Shown: positions 40,310 to 49,126 of the stretch, in pieces
Layout: each line of letters opens with the position of its first letter
Numbering within the stretch: position 1 is the stretch's first letter
NCBI RefSeq assembly: GCF_001562015.1
Contig: NZ_LASA01000086.1
Span: 1 to 64,000 of the forward strand
DNA: 64,000 nt
Direction: 5' to 3'
Origin: Endozoicomonas arenosclerae
Lineage (GTDB): Bacteria; Pseudomonadota; Gammaproteobacteria; Pseudomonadales; Endozoicomonadaceae
Notes under the pieces: model-generated
What the model was told of the DNA's origin: nothing
Database searches by the model: none
The model's input: only the letters and a program-made list of their open reading frames with translations
Position numbers and translations under genes: made by a program

Positions 40310-41128
40310 CTAGCGACGAAAGCAAAGAATATAATTTCTCACGAAATGAATAGGTGACTCACACTGCTGCAAGTCATAGAGACCATTGAGCAACCTATGC
40401 AACAGCGGCAGGGAAAACCCTGACTTCAGAATGCTCTCGGAGCTCTCCCTGATCCCCAGAAATAACAACAGTTTCTCTTCTGCTGTTTTCAGCACCTGCT
40501 GATTGACAGTTTCCAGCTCAGAATTGAAACCATGGGTCTGAAAGTATCCCATCAATCGATCTTTCAAACCTTCGGGCTGCCCAATGATACGAATGACACC
40601 TCTGCAGACCGATTCCCATAACGCCACGGCCTGAACCTCTGAATGCTGGGCACTCCCTTGAATAGCAACACCAGGGGAAGCAGGCTCATTATCCTCAATA
40701 ATGATGACACCGCCTGGAGCCAGACAGGCGGCCAGATCCTCCAGAAAGGTAACCAGATTCTCCTGATAGACAACGACCCAACGAAGATAGATCAGATGGA
40801 ACTGGTGATTTTCCCGGGCCAGGTGATGGACCGATACACAACGAAAGTCCAGGTTTTCACAAACAGGCAGTGACTGGGCAATATCGATCTGCTTATGACT
40901 TCGGTCTATACCCAGAACCTGACAATGGCTCCATCGGCAAGCCATCTCTTTTGACATCCAGCCAATGCCACAACCGGCCACCAATACGCTAAAAGGAGCA
41001 TTTTCCTGTTCAGGGCTTTGGATAAAACGGCTGATAACCGACAAACTGGTGGGATTGTACAACCTGTTCAGCACATCAAGACGATGCATACCACCCGTGC
41101 CCGTCTTAAGAGGGTAATCAATCAGCAT
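40310..41128 (-). CDS. class I SAM-dependent methyltransferase
   Basis: About 272 residues. Motif I is VLVAGCGIGWMSKEMA, motif II VLGIDRSHKQID, and the post-motif strand LAPGGVIIIEDNEP, which fit a Rossmann-fold methyltransferase. The C-terminal third is variable and gives no substrate clue. I use the ATG at 41128 (GGAG ten bases upstream); a TTG six codons earlier is possible. It is upstream of the borosin-type gene in the same direction, with a 186-base gap, so cotranscription is possible but not shown. Confidence 0.8.
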   Translation of the reverse strand: MLIDYPLKTGTGGMHRLDVLNRLYNPTSLSVISRFIQSPEQENAPFSVLVAGCGIGWMSKEMACRWSHCQVLGIDRSHKQIDIAQSLPVCENLDFRCVSVHHLARENHQFHLIYLRWVVVYQENLVTFLEDLAACLAPGGVIIIEDNEPASPGVAIQGSAQHSEVQAVALWESVCRGVIRIIGQPEGLKDRLMGYFQTHGFNSELETVNQQVLKTAEEKLLLFLGIRESSESILKSGFSLPLLHRLLNGLYDLQQCESPIHFVRNYILCFRR

Positions 41129-41236
41129 GCTCTGCCAGCTCCACAAAACAATCTGACTGAATCATAGCTGCCTATTAAATTCTGTGAGCCAAACTATCTT
41201 TACTTTCAGCTCACCTAGAAACTACCGATAGTACTA

Positions 41237-41261
41237 GGAGCCTGACATCTGACAGGCTCCT
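41237..41261 (+). other. palindrome upstream of terC
   Basis: Perfect 9-bp inverted repeat AGGAGCCTG / CAGGCTCCT with a 7-base loop, between the divergent methyltransferase and terC genes. It could be an operator or a leader hairpin. It does not contain the conserved core of the yybP-ykoY manganese riboswitch often found before terC-like genes. Confidence 0.5.
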
Positions 41262-41300
41262 GGCAGTGAAAGAGAAGACTCGGGATACCAGACGGACATC

Positions 41301-42023
41301 ATGATTGAGTTATTTCTAACCCCTGAGCCCTGGATTGCCCTGGCAACACTCACCATTCTTGAGATCATACTGGGCATCGACAACATTATTTTCATCACGA
41401 TTGTGGTGGACAAACTGCCCGAGCATCAGCGCAACAGTGCGCGCAGACTGGGCCTGTTGCTGGCCATGTTCACACGTATCGCCCTGCTGCTTTCCATCAC
41501 ATGGATCATGAGTCTCACCGTCCCCCTGTTCCACCTGCTGGATCATGCAATCTCAGGCCGGGACCTGATTCTTTTGGGGGGAGGCCTGTTCCTGCTGGCT
41601 AAATCCACTCACGAAATCCACGATTCCATTGAACCCGGAGAGGAAGAAGGGCCTCATCTGAAGCCCAGGGGGTATGTCATTACCCTGATTCAGATTGCTC
41701 TGATCGATATTGTTTTCTCTCTGGATTCTGTCATCACCGCTGTGGGACTGGCAGAACACCTCTGGGTCATGGTGACCGCCATTGTCATTTCTGTCGGCAT
41801 TATGATGTTTGCTGCAGCCCCTATAGGGGAGTTTGTCAGCAACCACCCCACCTTTAAAATGCTGGCCCTGTCCTTTCTGATTCTGGTCGGTGTATCGCTG
41901 ATGGGTGAGGGACTGGACTTTCATATCCCGAAAGGCTACATCTATTTTGCCATGGCCTTTTCCCTTGCCGTGGAGATGCTCAATACTCGCCTTCGATCCA
42001 GGCAAAGTGAGCAAAACAAATAG
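41301..42023 (+). CDS. TerC/YgdQ-family integral membrane protein
   Basis: 240 residues, about seven helices. The family's acidic membrane motifs are visible: LGIDNIIFITI near residue 24 and FSLDSVITAVG near 138. Members are linked to metal (manganese) export and to tellurite resistance. It starts a plus-strand run of five closely spaced genes up to 44689. Confidence 0.9.
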   Translation: MIELFLTPEPWIALATLTILEIILGIDNIIFITIVVDKLPEHQRNSARRLGLLLAMFTRIALLLSITWIMSLTVPLFHLLDHAISGRDLILLGGGLFLLAKSTHEIHDSIEPGEEEGPHLKPRGYVITLIQIALIDIVFSLDSVITAVGLAEHLWVMVTAIVISVGIMMFAAAPIGEFVSNHPTFKMLALSFLILVGVSLMGEGLDFHIPKGYIYFAMAFSLAVEMLNTRLRSRQSEQNK

Positions 42024-42055
42024 CTATTGCTCTCTAAGTGAATCATGGAGCTGTT

Positions 42056-42679
42056 ATGTCCTGCCCAATTCTCTTTGATATGGATGGAGTCATTGCCGAC
42101 TCCTGGAAGCCCTTTTTTAAATTCTGGTCAGAGGTTCTGGCTGAACTGGGCGCGGAACAGCTGGCCACAAAAGAGCAGCTTCTGGCACTTTTTGAAGGCA
42201 ATTTCTTTGAAGAGTTGAGCAAGTTAGTTCCCGGTAACTGGATGCAGCCAAATTTCTTGAGCAATGCCCGTCTGGCTCATTTACAGTTCATGAGTCAGTG
42301 TCCTCCCATTCCTGAGGTCAACAAGGGGTTAGACCACCTTGCCGAAAACTATCCGCTCTACCTTGTCACCTCCAACTTCACTGAGGCAGCTGAGTATTTC
42401 CTGAAAAACCAGAATATTGACTGCTTCCGGGCAGTTCTGGGTATGGAGCACAGTTTCAGCAAAATAGAAAAAATCCGCAGTGTTATGAAACAGCATCCGG
42501 AACAGCCCTGCTACTTCATCAGCGATACCTCCGGAGACCTGCACGAAGCCAGGGAAGCCGGTGCCATACCGGTAGCTGCAGCCTGGGGGTGGCACAGCCG
42601 GGACACCCTTGAGAAAGCAAAACCTGCATTCATACTTGACACTCCGTCTGAGCTGCTAGAATTCAGCACTCACATGTAA
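42056..42679 (+). CDS. HAD-superfamily hydrolase
   Basis: 207 residues with the HAD nucleophile motif FDMDGVIADSW at the N-terminus, a small helical cap, motif II LVTSNF and motif IV FISDTSGDLHEAREAG. A phosphatase of the Gph/PGMB-like subfamily; substrate unknown. The ATG at 42056 with GGAG five bases upstream is preferred to a GTG six codons earlier. Confidence 0.88.
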   Translation: MSCPILFDMDGVIADSWKPFFKFWSEVLAELGAEQLATKEQLLALFEGNFFEELSKLVPGNWMQPNFLSNARLAHLQFMSQCPPIPEVNKGLDHLAENYPLYLVTSNFTEAAEYFLKNQNIDCFRAVLGMEHSFSKIEKIRSVMKQHPEQPCYFISDTSGDLHEAREAGAIPVAAAWGWHSRDTLEKAKPAFILDTPSELLEFSTHM

Positions 42680-42695
42680 AGCGCCATAGGTAATC

Positions 42696-43001
42696 ATGAG
42701 ATTTTACCGGTTCAGATTTCTCTTAGCTGGCCGCCACTTTTTGTTAAGCGTGGCCTTTTTGCTCACGGCCTGTGCCAGTGATACCAGCACACAAGAGAAA
42801 ACCAGCTCGTCCTGTACTGAGCAATGGTGCCAGGAACACGAAGAAAAAACGGCTGCAGAAATAGACAATGCCCGAAACGATGAGCATCGCCGTAACAAGA
42901 TGATCAAGGATAATAAGCACGCCATACCCGGCACGTATTATCCCGTTCACCAGGAACAGACCTCAAGACACCCGGGCAAGCCACAGGGCATCAACTACTG
43001 A
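42696..43001 (+). CDS. small lipoprotein
   Basis: 101 residues. Basic N-terminus, hydrophobic segment FLLSVAFLLTAC with a lipobox; the lipidated Cys is at position 26. The mature part is hydrophilic with two further Cys (SCTEQWC) and ends in a Pro/His/Gln-rich tail. No family recognised. Located 16 bases after the HAD gene and 15 before the PTS gene. Confidence 0.8.
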   Translation: MRFYRFRFLLAGRHFLLSVAFLLTACASDTSTQEKTSSSCTEQWCQEHEEKTAAEIDNARNDEHRRNKMIKDNKHAIPGTYYPVHQEQTSRHPGKPQGINY

Positions 43002-43016
43002 TCACTGGGAAAATGA

Positions 43017-44045
43017 ATGAACAGCTTTAAAGCAGAGTTGATTCAGCTCAGGTCTCACCTCCTGACAGGCACCAGCTATATGATTCCCTTTGTCGTAGCA
43101 GGGGGTGTGCTGCTGTCACTGTCGGTCATGCTTCATGGCAAGGGTGAACCACCCGAGCATGGCTTTCTGAAAGACATGTGGGACATGGGAGTGGCGGGGT
43201 TTACCCTGTTCATCCCGGTTCTGGGTGGCTACATTGCCTGGTCCATAGCCAGTCGTCCCGGGCTGGCACCGGGCATGATTGGCGCCTGGCTGGCAGCACA
43301 ATGTGGAGCCGGATTTCTGGGGGCGATGATTGTAGGATTCCTGGCCGGCTACATCGTCAATATGCTCAAAAAGATCCCGCTCTCAGCCACCATGAAACCC
43401 GTGGGATCCATCTTCATTTACCCTCTGGTTGGCACTTTTCTCACCTCTGCTCTGGTAATCTGGGTCATTGGTCAACCCATCGCCAGTATGATGAACCATC
43501 TCAATGAGTGGCTGCACAGTATGCAGGGACTCTCCAAGGTATCCCTGGGAGCCATTTTGGGTGGCATGACAGCATTCGATATGGGCGGCCCTATCAACAA
43601 GGTTGCCACACTGTTCGCCCAAACCCAGGTTAAGGACCATCCCTATCTTATGGGTGGCGTTGGTGTGGCGATCTGCACCCCACCATTAGGCATGTGGCTG
43701 GCTACACTGCTCTCGCCAAAAAAATATTCCGCTGAAGAACGTCAGGCTGGTAAGGCTGCTCTGGCTATGGGGCTCATAGGTATTTCAGAAGGCGCCATTC
43801 CCTTTGCCGTTGCCGATCCGGTCAGAGTCATTCCCGCTATTGTTCTGGGCGGCATTACCGGTAATGTAATTGGCTTTATGGCCGGAGTGATCAATCATGC
43901 CCCCTGGGGAGGCTGGATCGTGCTGCCCGTGGTAGAAGGCCGTCTCTGGTATGTGCTGGCCACAGTTGCCGGAGCGCTGGTAACAGCCATTGCCGTCAAC
44001 CTGATGAAACCCGGAAAAACATCAGAAGAACAGAATAAGGCCTGA
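43017..44045 (+). CDS. PTS EIIC component, fructose class, stand-alone
   Basis: 342 residues, eight to ten helices. LLTGTSYMIPFVVAGGVLLS, GGMTAFDMGGPINKVA and the glucose-superfamily-like substrate loop GISEGAIPFAVADPVRVIP are typical of fructose-type EIIC. No EIIA or EIIB domain or gene is present nearby, so it either works with components encoded elsewhere or acts as a non-PTS transporter. Short Shine-Dalgarno GGGA before the ATG. Confidence 0.88.
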   Translation: MNSFKAELIQLRSHLLTGTSYMIPFVVAGGVLLSLSVMLHGKGEPPEHGFLKDMWDMGVAGFTLFIPVLGGYIAWSIASRPGLAPGMIGAWLAAQCGAGFLGAMIVGFLAGYIVNMLKKIPLSATMKPVGSIFIYPLVGTFLTSALVIWVIGQPIASMMNHLNEWLHSMQGLSKVSLGAILGGMTAFDMGGPINKVATLFAQTQVKDHPYLMGGVGVAICTPPLGMWLATLLSPKKYSAEERQAGKAALAMGLIGISEGAIPFAVADPVRVIPAIVLGGITGNVIGFMAGVINHAPWGGWIVLPVVEGRLWYVLATVAGALVTAIAVNLMKPGKTSEEQNKA

Positions 44046-44122
44046 TAACAAAAAGAAAATCTGCCTGTCGTCGATAATTACTGTTACCCTGCACCGATAA
44101 GCCTGACGGTCGAATAGAGTTT

Positions 44123-44689
44123 ATGAACAACCATCACTCACTGGTAGAAATCACAGCTCAAAGACATGATGTTATTCTCGACATCGCCTACGCCACAGAG
44201 AATAACTTCACAGGGAAACCGGTCTATCAAAAGCCTCTGTGCCTGATGCATGAAGAAGCTGCTCAACGACTGCAAAGAGCGATTGAGGTGCTGCAGCCGC
44301 TGGGATTGAAATTAAAAATCTGGGATGCCTTCCGCCCGCAGGAAGCCCAGCAGGCGCTTTATGATGCGGCTCCCGACCCCGAATATGTTTCTCACCCGCA
44401 AACCGGTGTTCGCCCCCATTGCCGTGGAATTGCCATTGACCTGACCCTGGTCGACCAATACGGCAATGAGTTAGAAATGGGAACCGACTTTGATGATTTT
44501 CGACCTCTGGCTCACCATGGCAATGACCAGGTTTCTGATCAGGCACAGAAGAATCGACTGATGCTGTCCGGTGTTATGAATGTTGCCGGCTTCAACCCCA
44601 TCCAGAGTGAATGGTGGCACTACCAGTTACCCGATGCCGACCAGTATCCGGTACTCAAAGAAAGTGAGCTTGGCTCAGGTATTCTTTAA
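44123..44689 (+). CDS. ddpX: D-alanyl-D-alanine dipeptidase (VanX/DdpX type)
   Basis: Zinc hydrolase that cleaves D-Ala-D-Ala. 188 residues, normal length. The conserved Arg is in WDAFRPQ, zinc ligands in PHCRGIAIDL (His and Asp seven apart), and catalytic Glu and third ligand in SEWWHYQ. No signal peptide is visible, so it is probably cytoplasmic, used for recycling or starvation rather than glycopeptide resistance (no vanHA genes). It lies 77 bases after the PTS gene. Confidence 0.92.
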   Translation: MNNHHSLVEITAQRHDVILDIAYATENNFTGKPVYQKPLCLMHEEAAQRLQRAIEVLQPLGLKLKIWDAFRPQEAQQALYDAAPDPEYVSHPQTGVRPHCRGIAIDLTLVDQYGNELEMGTDFDDFRPLAHHGNDQVSDQAQKNRLMLSGVMNVAGFNPIQSEWWHYQLPDADQYPVLKESELGSGIL

Positions 44690-44702
44690 AGATCCGTCTC
44701 GG

Positions 44703-44813
44703 AACAATTTCCCAATTTACACAGATGCCGTTCACCCTGAGCTTGTCGAAGGGTCGTGGTATTGGACTTCGACAGGCTCAGCCCGAACGGGTTTTGAGAG
44801 GGTTCAACAAGGA
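44703..44813 (-). repeat. dispersed palindromic unit, copy B
   Basis: Inverted relative to copy A1: GTTCACCCTGAGCTTGTCGAAG (from 44730), spacer, CTTCGACAGGCTCAGCCCGAAC (from 44767), then GGTTTTGAGAGGGTTCAACA. Identity with A1 extends into the flanks. It lies just after ddpX and may act as its transcriptional end. Confidence 0.85.
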
Positions 44814-44939
44814 AGTTAATTTCGGACAAGTCCTGAGCCATTCCAATAAAATTATTCCCTGGCAAACGGTCACTATACTAACTCCTCACAAATTCACCCT
44901 TCGTAATCTTTGAGGATTACCTGGCCAGGGAGCTAACTT

Positions 44940-46253
44940 GTGAGAAGTCTGTGTTTATTCCTTTTGCCCTCTATTTTCATTCAATCTCTGTATGCAGCTT
45001 CTGATCTCATCTCCCACCCGGTAAACACCTCACAAATTCAGCTCCCAAGAGCTATCCCATCGGGATACACCATCACGTTCAAACGCTACTGCCAGTCGGA
45101 AACCACGGAATTAAATACTGCAGTTACCCCGCTCTTACTGAACGGCGCTACGGTTAAAACCGTTCCAAAAGAATCAGGTAAGGGAAAAGGCAGGTTACAG
45201 ATTATTGTCCCAAAGTCAGAACTGGACTTGCTGCAACAATCCTCGAACAGTGGCTCAGAGCAATGGTTCAAAGTGTACGGCTCTTTTGCGGATGATTCCG
45301 GATTAACAGAGCCGCAAACCACTTTGAAGGCACTGACTTTTCCTGCCCGAAGTATGTCTCTGCGTGGCATTGTAAAAAGTGAACACGACACTGGAGACAT
45401 GCTTTATGAAGTCCGGATTCCTATGGATCAGGTAAAAGTATCCGATCCGAAAAGCGACTCATATCAAAACGAATCGCCTGAAGAAATTATCCGCAGAGAA
45501 CTTGCCTGCCGGGCAGCTGAGCGAGCCAACAAACCCAGCTTTCTTGCCTCCTTCTCTTCAAACACATCACTGGTAACCCAAGACGAAAGTTCATACATTC
45601 CACAGGATATGATGGCCTGGATCGTTGGAGGCTCAGGCAGCGTATTCTTCACGCTTAAACAATACAGTGGAGCGGATACCATCCCCTCTTTTCTGCACTC
45701 TGTAATTACTGGCACAGGCTCCAGCTATCTTTATTTCAATCGCAATACATCCTATGTTGAACGCATTATCCTGCAGCGAGAACCTGCCAATATCTGGGAA
45801 ATTGTCCTGCCCCTGATTACATTCGGATACGCTGCGTGGGAGATCATTGACTCCATTGCTGTTGGCAGTACAGCCTTCCTGATACATGGCACAACGATAT
45901 TTGTCACCTGCTCTACCTTCTGCGCCCTGGGTCGGATACATCTGGTCGCTGATGGACTGATTGTTGAGTTCTCTACTATCTACCTGAACTTCCTGAGGTA
46001 TCACCCGGCTATAAGAGTCATGTTCGCTGCGTCATTCTTTATCTTCCGATGGGGCATCTTCCCTTACGAGTGGGCAAAGTTTGCGTTGACTGTCTACCGG
46101 GGAGAGGCTGAGTACGAGAACAGCGATATTATCAATCCGGTAGTGATTACTTCAGGCGGCATCTTCAACACCCTGAACTTTTATTGGGGAATGTTCATCA
46201 TCTATCGAATGGCCACCACCTGGTTCAGCGTTAAGAAAGCTCAACCTCATTGA
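44940..46253 (+). CDS. membrane protein with TLC-like C-terminal domain
   Basis: 437 residues. Signal peptide (LFLLPSIFIQSLYAAS), an extracytoplasmic domain of about 200 residues that I cannot assign, then six or so helices (about 225-430). The helical part has features of the eukaryotic TLC (TRAM-LAG1-CLN8) domain: GYAAWEIIDS, a conserved His in FLIHGTTIFV, EFSTIYLNFLRYH and FFIFRWGIFPYEW, in that order. Only one of the usual paired His is kept. Start GTG at 44940 with GGGAG seven bases upstream. Possible horizontal acquisition; function unknown. Confidence 0.65.
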   Translation: MRSLCLFLLPSIFIQSLYAASDLISHPVNTSQIQLPRAIPSGYTITFKRYCQSETTELNTAVTPLLLNGATVKTVPKESGKGKGRLQIIVPKSELDLLQQSSNSGSEQWFKVYGSFADDSGLTEPQTTLKALTFPARSMSLRGIVKSEHDTGDMLYEVRIPMDQVKVSDPKSDSYQNESPEEIIRRELACRAAERANKPSFLASFSSNTSLVTQDESSYIPQDMMAWIVGGSGSVFFTLKQYSGADTIPSFLHSVITGTGSSYLYFNRNTSYVERIILQREPANIWEIVLPLITFGYAAWEIIDSIAVGSTAFLIHGTTIFVTCSTFCALGRIHLVADGLIVEFSTIYLNFLRYHPAIRVMFAASFFIFRWGIFPYEWAKFALTVYRGEAEYENSDIINPVVITSGGIFNTLNFYWGMFIIYRMATTWFSVKKAQPH

Positions 46254-46292
46254 TGGCTTTTTAATGAAGGAAAGGCAGGCACAGCTCTCAAC

Positions 46293-46345
46293 CCCGTTTG
46301 GACTGAGCCTGTCGAAGTCCAGTGCCACGCCCCTTCGACAAGCCC
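46293..46345 (+). repeat. dispersed palindromic unit, copy C
   Basis: CCGTTTGGACTGAGCCTGTCGAAG and CCCCTTCGACAAGCCC around CCAGTGCCACG. The unit abuts the stop codon of nasA and is the most diverged copy, its second arm being truncated. Confidence 0.75.
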
Positions 46346-49066
46346 TTAGCTAACAGCATTCACTGCCAGCTCATCCACCTGGCTGATCAACTTACGAATT
46401 TCAGGAATACAAGAACCACAGTTTGTACCCGCTTTCAGAGCCTGACCCACCTCTGCAGGCTCACTGAAACCCTGTTCTTCGATAGCCCGGCAAATGGTTT
46501 TCTCACCCACACCAAAACAGGCACAAACCACTTTTCCGCTGTCTTCACCCTGTGGCGGCATTCCGGCCAGCAAGCGCCAGCGATCGGCAAAGGGGATATC
46601 TTCTTTTGCGAACGCATCCTGCAACCATACACGATCACTGCCTTGGAGTGATTCACCCACTATCAATATTGCCTGTAGCTGACCCAGTGCAAACCAGGCG
46701 CTTCGAGTGCTACCCGTCATGGGATCGGTATAGTCAATTCTTTCCCGGTCTGAACTGATGCACTCGAGTTCACTGGCATCAATGGACTCTCCTGCCAGCT
46801 CATAACGGAATCCCTGCTGGAATTTTACTTCCGTGGCGTAGTCAAAATGATCAAAACTCTGTTTCTGTCGGCTGAGCAAAACAGCCTGTTGTTTGACAGA
46901 AACCGCTTTTATAGTGGCCGGTGTATGCTTACAGCCGGGCTGCTTTGACCAGGGATCAACGGCAGGCTTGACCAATACACCAATATGACCGGTCTTGCTG
47001 TTTTGACGAGTCCAGTGCATCGGTACAAAAAGATTACCTTTACCCACATTCGGTGTGATCAAAACCCGAATCAGTGCCGAGCCAAATGCCGTTGAGACCT
47101 GACACAGGTCTTTATCCAGCAAACCTTTTTCTGCAGCATCATCCGGATGCATTTCCAGAAAAGGCTCATCAATATGCTGACTCAATCTGGAAGACAATCC
47201 TGTGCGAGTCATAGTGTGCCAATGATCACGAACCCTGCCCGTGTTCAGTAGCAATGGGTAATCAGAATTAGGCTGGTGATAGGATGTTTTAAACTCGGTG
47301 GTAACAACCGTTGCCTTACCTGTTTCTGTGAAGAAACCGCCATTGGCAAACAATCTGGTATGAGGTTCTGCTGGTGTTTCTCCAGCCACCAAAGGCCACT
47401 GAACAGGGTCCATGGCTTCGTACTCCAGATCCGAGACAGACGCCAGTGCACCAATATTAAAGTCGCGAACGCGACCCTCAGCATTGTTTTCAAAGGCCGA
47501 CAAAGCCGCATGCTCACGGAAAATATCCGCCGACTTTTGATAACTGAAAGCTTCTCCAAAGCCCAGCCTTTCAGCCACTTTAGAAAGAATCCACCAGTCC
47601 GGTCGGGCTTCACCTGAAAGATCAAACAAGGCTCGCTGCCTCGAAATACGTCTTTCCGAGTTAGTAACCGTTCCGTCCTTTTCACTCCAGCCCGCTGCAG
47701 GCAGCTTGATATGAGCAAACTCGGAAGTATCTGTATGCTCGATACAGTCAGAAACGACAACGGTTGGGCATTTTTTCAAAGCACTGATCACAGTGTTGGC
47801 ATCGGGCATACTCACCACTGGATTGGTGCCCATAATCCAGACAAATTTAATCTTGCCTTCGTCCATGTCATTAAACAGCTCAACGGCTGTTTTTCCCGGT
47901 TTTCCAGCAATTGATGGTGCATTCCAGAAACGTGCTACACGATCAACGTCTTCCGGATTGGCAAATTCCATATGGGCCGCCAGCTGATTGGCCAGACCAC
48001 CCACTTCCCTGCCCCCCATGGCATTGGGTTGCCCCGTCAAAGAGAGCGGTCCTGCACCGGGCTTGCCAATTCGGCCAGTAATCAGATGACAGTTAATGAT
48101 GGCATTGACTTTATCCGTACCGGCAACAGACTGGTTCACGCCCTGAGACCAGGCTGTTACTACTTTCTCAGTCTCGGCAAACCATTGGCAGAATTGCTTA
48201 ACATCACTCTTGTTAAGGCCACAAACTTTTGCGACTTCCGAAAAGCTGCCTACTTTCTTCGCCGCTTTATAGGCCGAATTAAAGCCTTGAGTGTTTTGCT
48301 CAATGTAATCCTGATCAAGCTTGTCCTGCTTATTCAGATAGCTGAACAATTTATTAAACAAGGCGGTATCGGTACCTGACTTCAACGGCAAATGCAGATC
48401 AGCTATGTCGCAGGTGTCCGTTTTTCTTGGATCAATGACAACGACTTTCATCTCGGGGCGCTGTTCTTTAGCGGCCCTGATCCTTTGGAAAAGCACAGGG
48501 TGACACCAGGCGGTATTGGCTCCGACCAGCACGATCATATCGGCCAGTTCCAGATCCTCATAGCTGCCTGGAACGGTGTCAGTACCAAACGCCCTCTTCT
48601 GCCCTGCAACCGTTGAAGCCATGCAGAGTCTGGAATTGGTGTCCATGTTGCTTGAACCAATAAACCCTTTCATCAGTTTATTGGCCACATAGTAATCTTC
48701 GGTCAAAAGCTGACCAGAGCCGTACAATGCCACAGCTTCAGGGCCATGTTCTTCAAGGGTGGCTTTCAGTCGGTCTGCTACTTCATCCAGCGCTTTATCC
48801 CAGCTGACTCGCTGTTCATCAATGAAGGGGGTTAACAGTCGGCTCTCTAAAGAAACCGTCTCGCCAAGAGCACTGCCCTTGGAACACAACCGACCGAGGT
48901 TGGCAGGGTGGTCAGACCGGCCTTCTATATCGACCAGGTGCAGTTCTTTATCCCTGACCGTGGCCTTGATACCACAGCCAACACCGCAATAGGCACAGGT
49001 GGTATTGATAACCTGATGATGCTCGTTCATGTTGATATCATTCTTATTATTGCTGATGCCAGCCAT
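46346..49066 (-). CDS. nasA: assimilatory nitrate reductase, catalytic subunit
   Basis: Cytoplasmic molybdenum-bis-MGD enzyme reducing nitrate to nitrite. 906 residues. N-terminal [4Fe-4S] ligands in TTCAYCGVGC and LCSKGSALG; Mo-cofactor domains follow; the C-terminus has a BFD-like [2Fe-2S] domain (VVCACFGVGEKTI and TNCGSCIPEI), the arrangement of NasA enzymes fed by an NADH-flavoprotein. ATG at 49066 preceded by AGGAAG. Last gene of the nirBD-NasB-nasA unit. Confidence 0.96.
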   Translation of the reverse strand: MAGISNNKNDINMNEHHQVINTTCAYCGVGCGIKATVRDKELHLVDIEGRSDHPANLGRLCSKGSALGETVSLESRLLTPFIDEQRVSWDKALDEVADRLKATLEEHGPEAVALYGSGQLLTEDYYVANKLMKGFIGSSNMDTNSRLCMASTVAGQKRAFGTDTVPGSYEDLELADMIVLVGANTAWCHPVLFQRIRAAKEQRPEMKVVVIDPRKTDTCDIADLHLPLKSGTDTALFNKLFSYLNKQDKLDQDYIEQNTQGFNSAYKAAKKVGSFSEVAKVCGLNKSDVKQFCQWFAETEKVVTAWSQGVNQSVAGTDKVNAIINCHLITGRIGKPGAGPLSLTGQPNAMGGREVGGLANQLAAHMEFANPEDVDRVARFWNAPSIAGKPGKTAVELFNDMDEGKIKFVWIMGTNPVVSMPDANTVISALKKCPTVVVSDCIEHTDTSEFAHIKLPAAGWSEKDGTVTNSERRISRQRALFDLSGEARPDWWILSKVAERLGFGEAFSYQKSADIFREHAALSAFENNAEGRVRDFNIGALASVSDLEYEAMDPVQWPLVAGETPAEPHTRLFANGGFFTETGKATVVTTEFKTSYHQPNSDYPLLLNTGRVRDHWHTMTRTGLSSRLSQHIDEPFLEMHPDDAAEKGLLDKDLCQVSTAFGSALIRVLITPNVGKGNLFVPMHWTRQNSKTGHIGVLVKPAVDPWSKQPGCKHTPATIKAVSVKQQAVLLSRQKQSFDHFDYATEVKFQQGFRYELAGESIDASELECISSDRERIDYTDPMTGSTRSAWFALGQLQAILIVGESLQGSDRVWLQDAFAKEDIPFADRWRLLAGMPPQGEDSGKVVCACFGVGEKTICRAIEEQGFSEPAEVGQALKAGTNCGSCIPEIRKLISQVDELAVNAVS

Positions 49067-49126
49067 GGGCTTACTTCCTATTCATCCGAGCGATTTATTC
49101 GAGCTATGCCCGTACTTTCCTAAGGC

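Noticed and set aside
41150-41300. yybP-ykoY manganese riboswitch before terC.
   Set aside because: The region is short and lacks the conserved core of that riboswitch; only a simple palindrome is present.
44123-44689. Glycopeptide-resistance vanX.
   Set aside because: No vanH, vanA or vanRS genes accompany it, and Gram-negative DdpX-type recycling explains it better.
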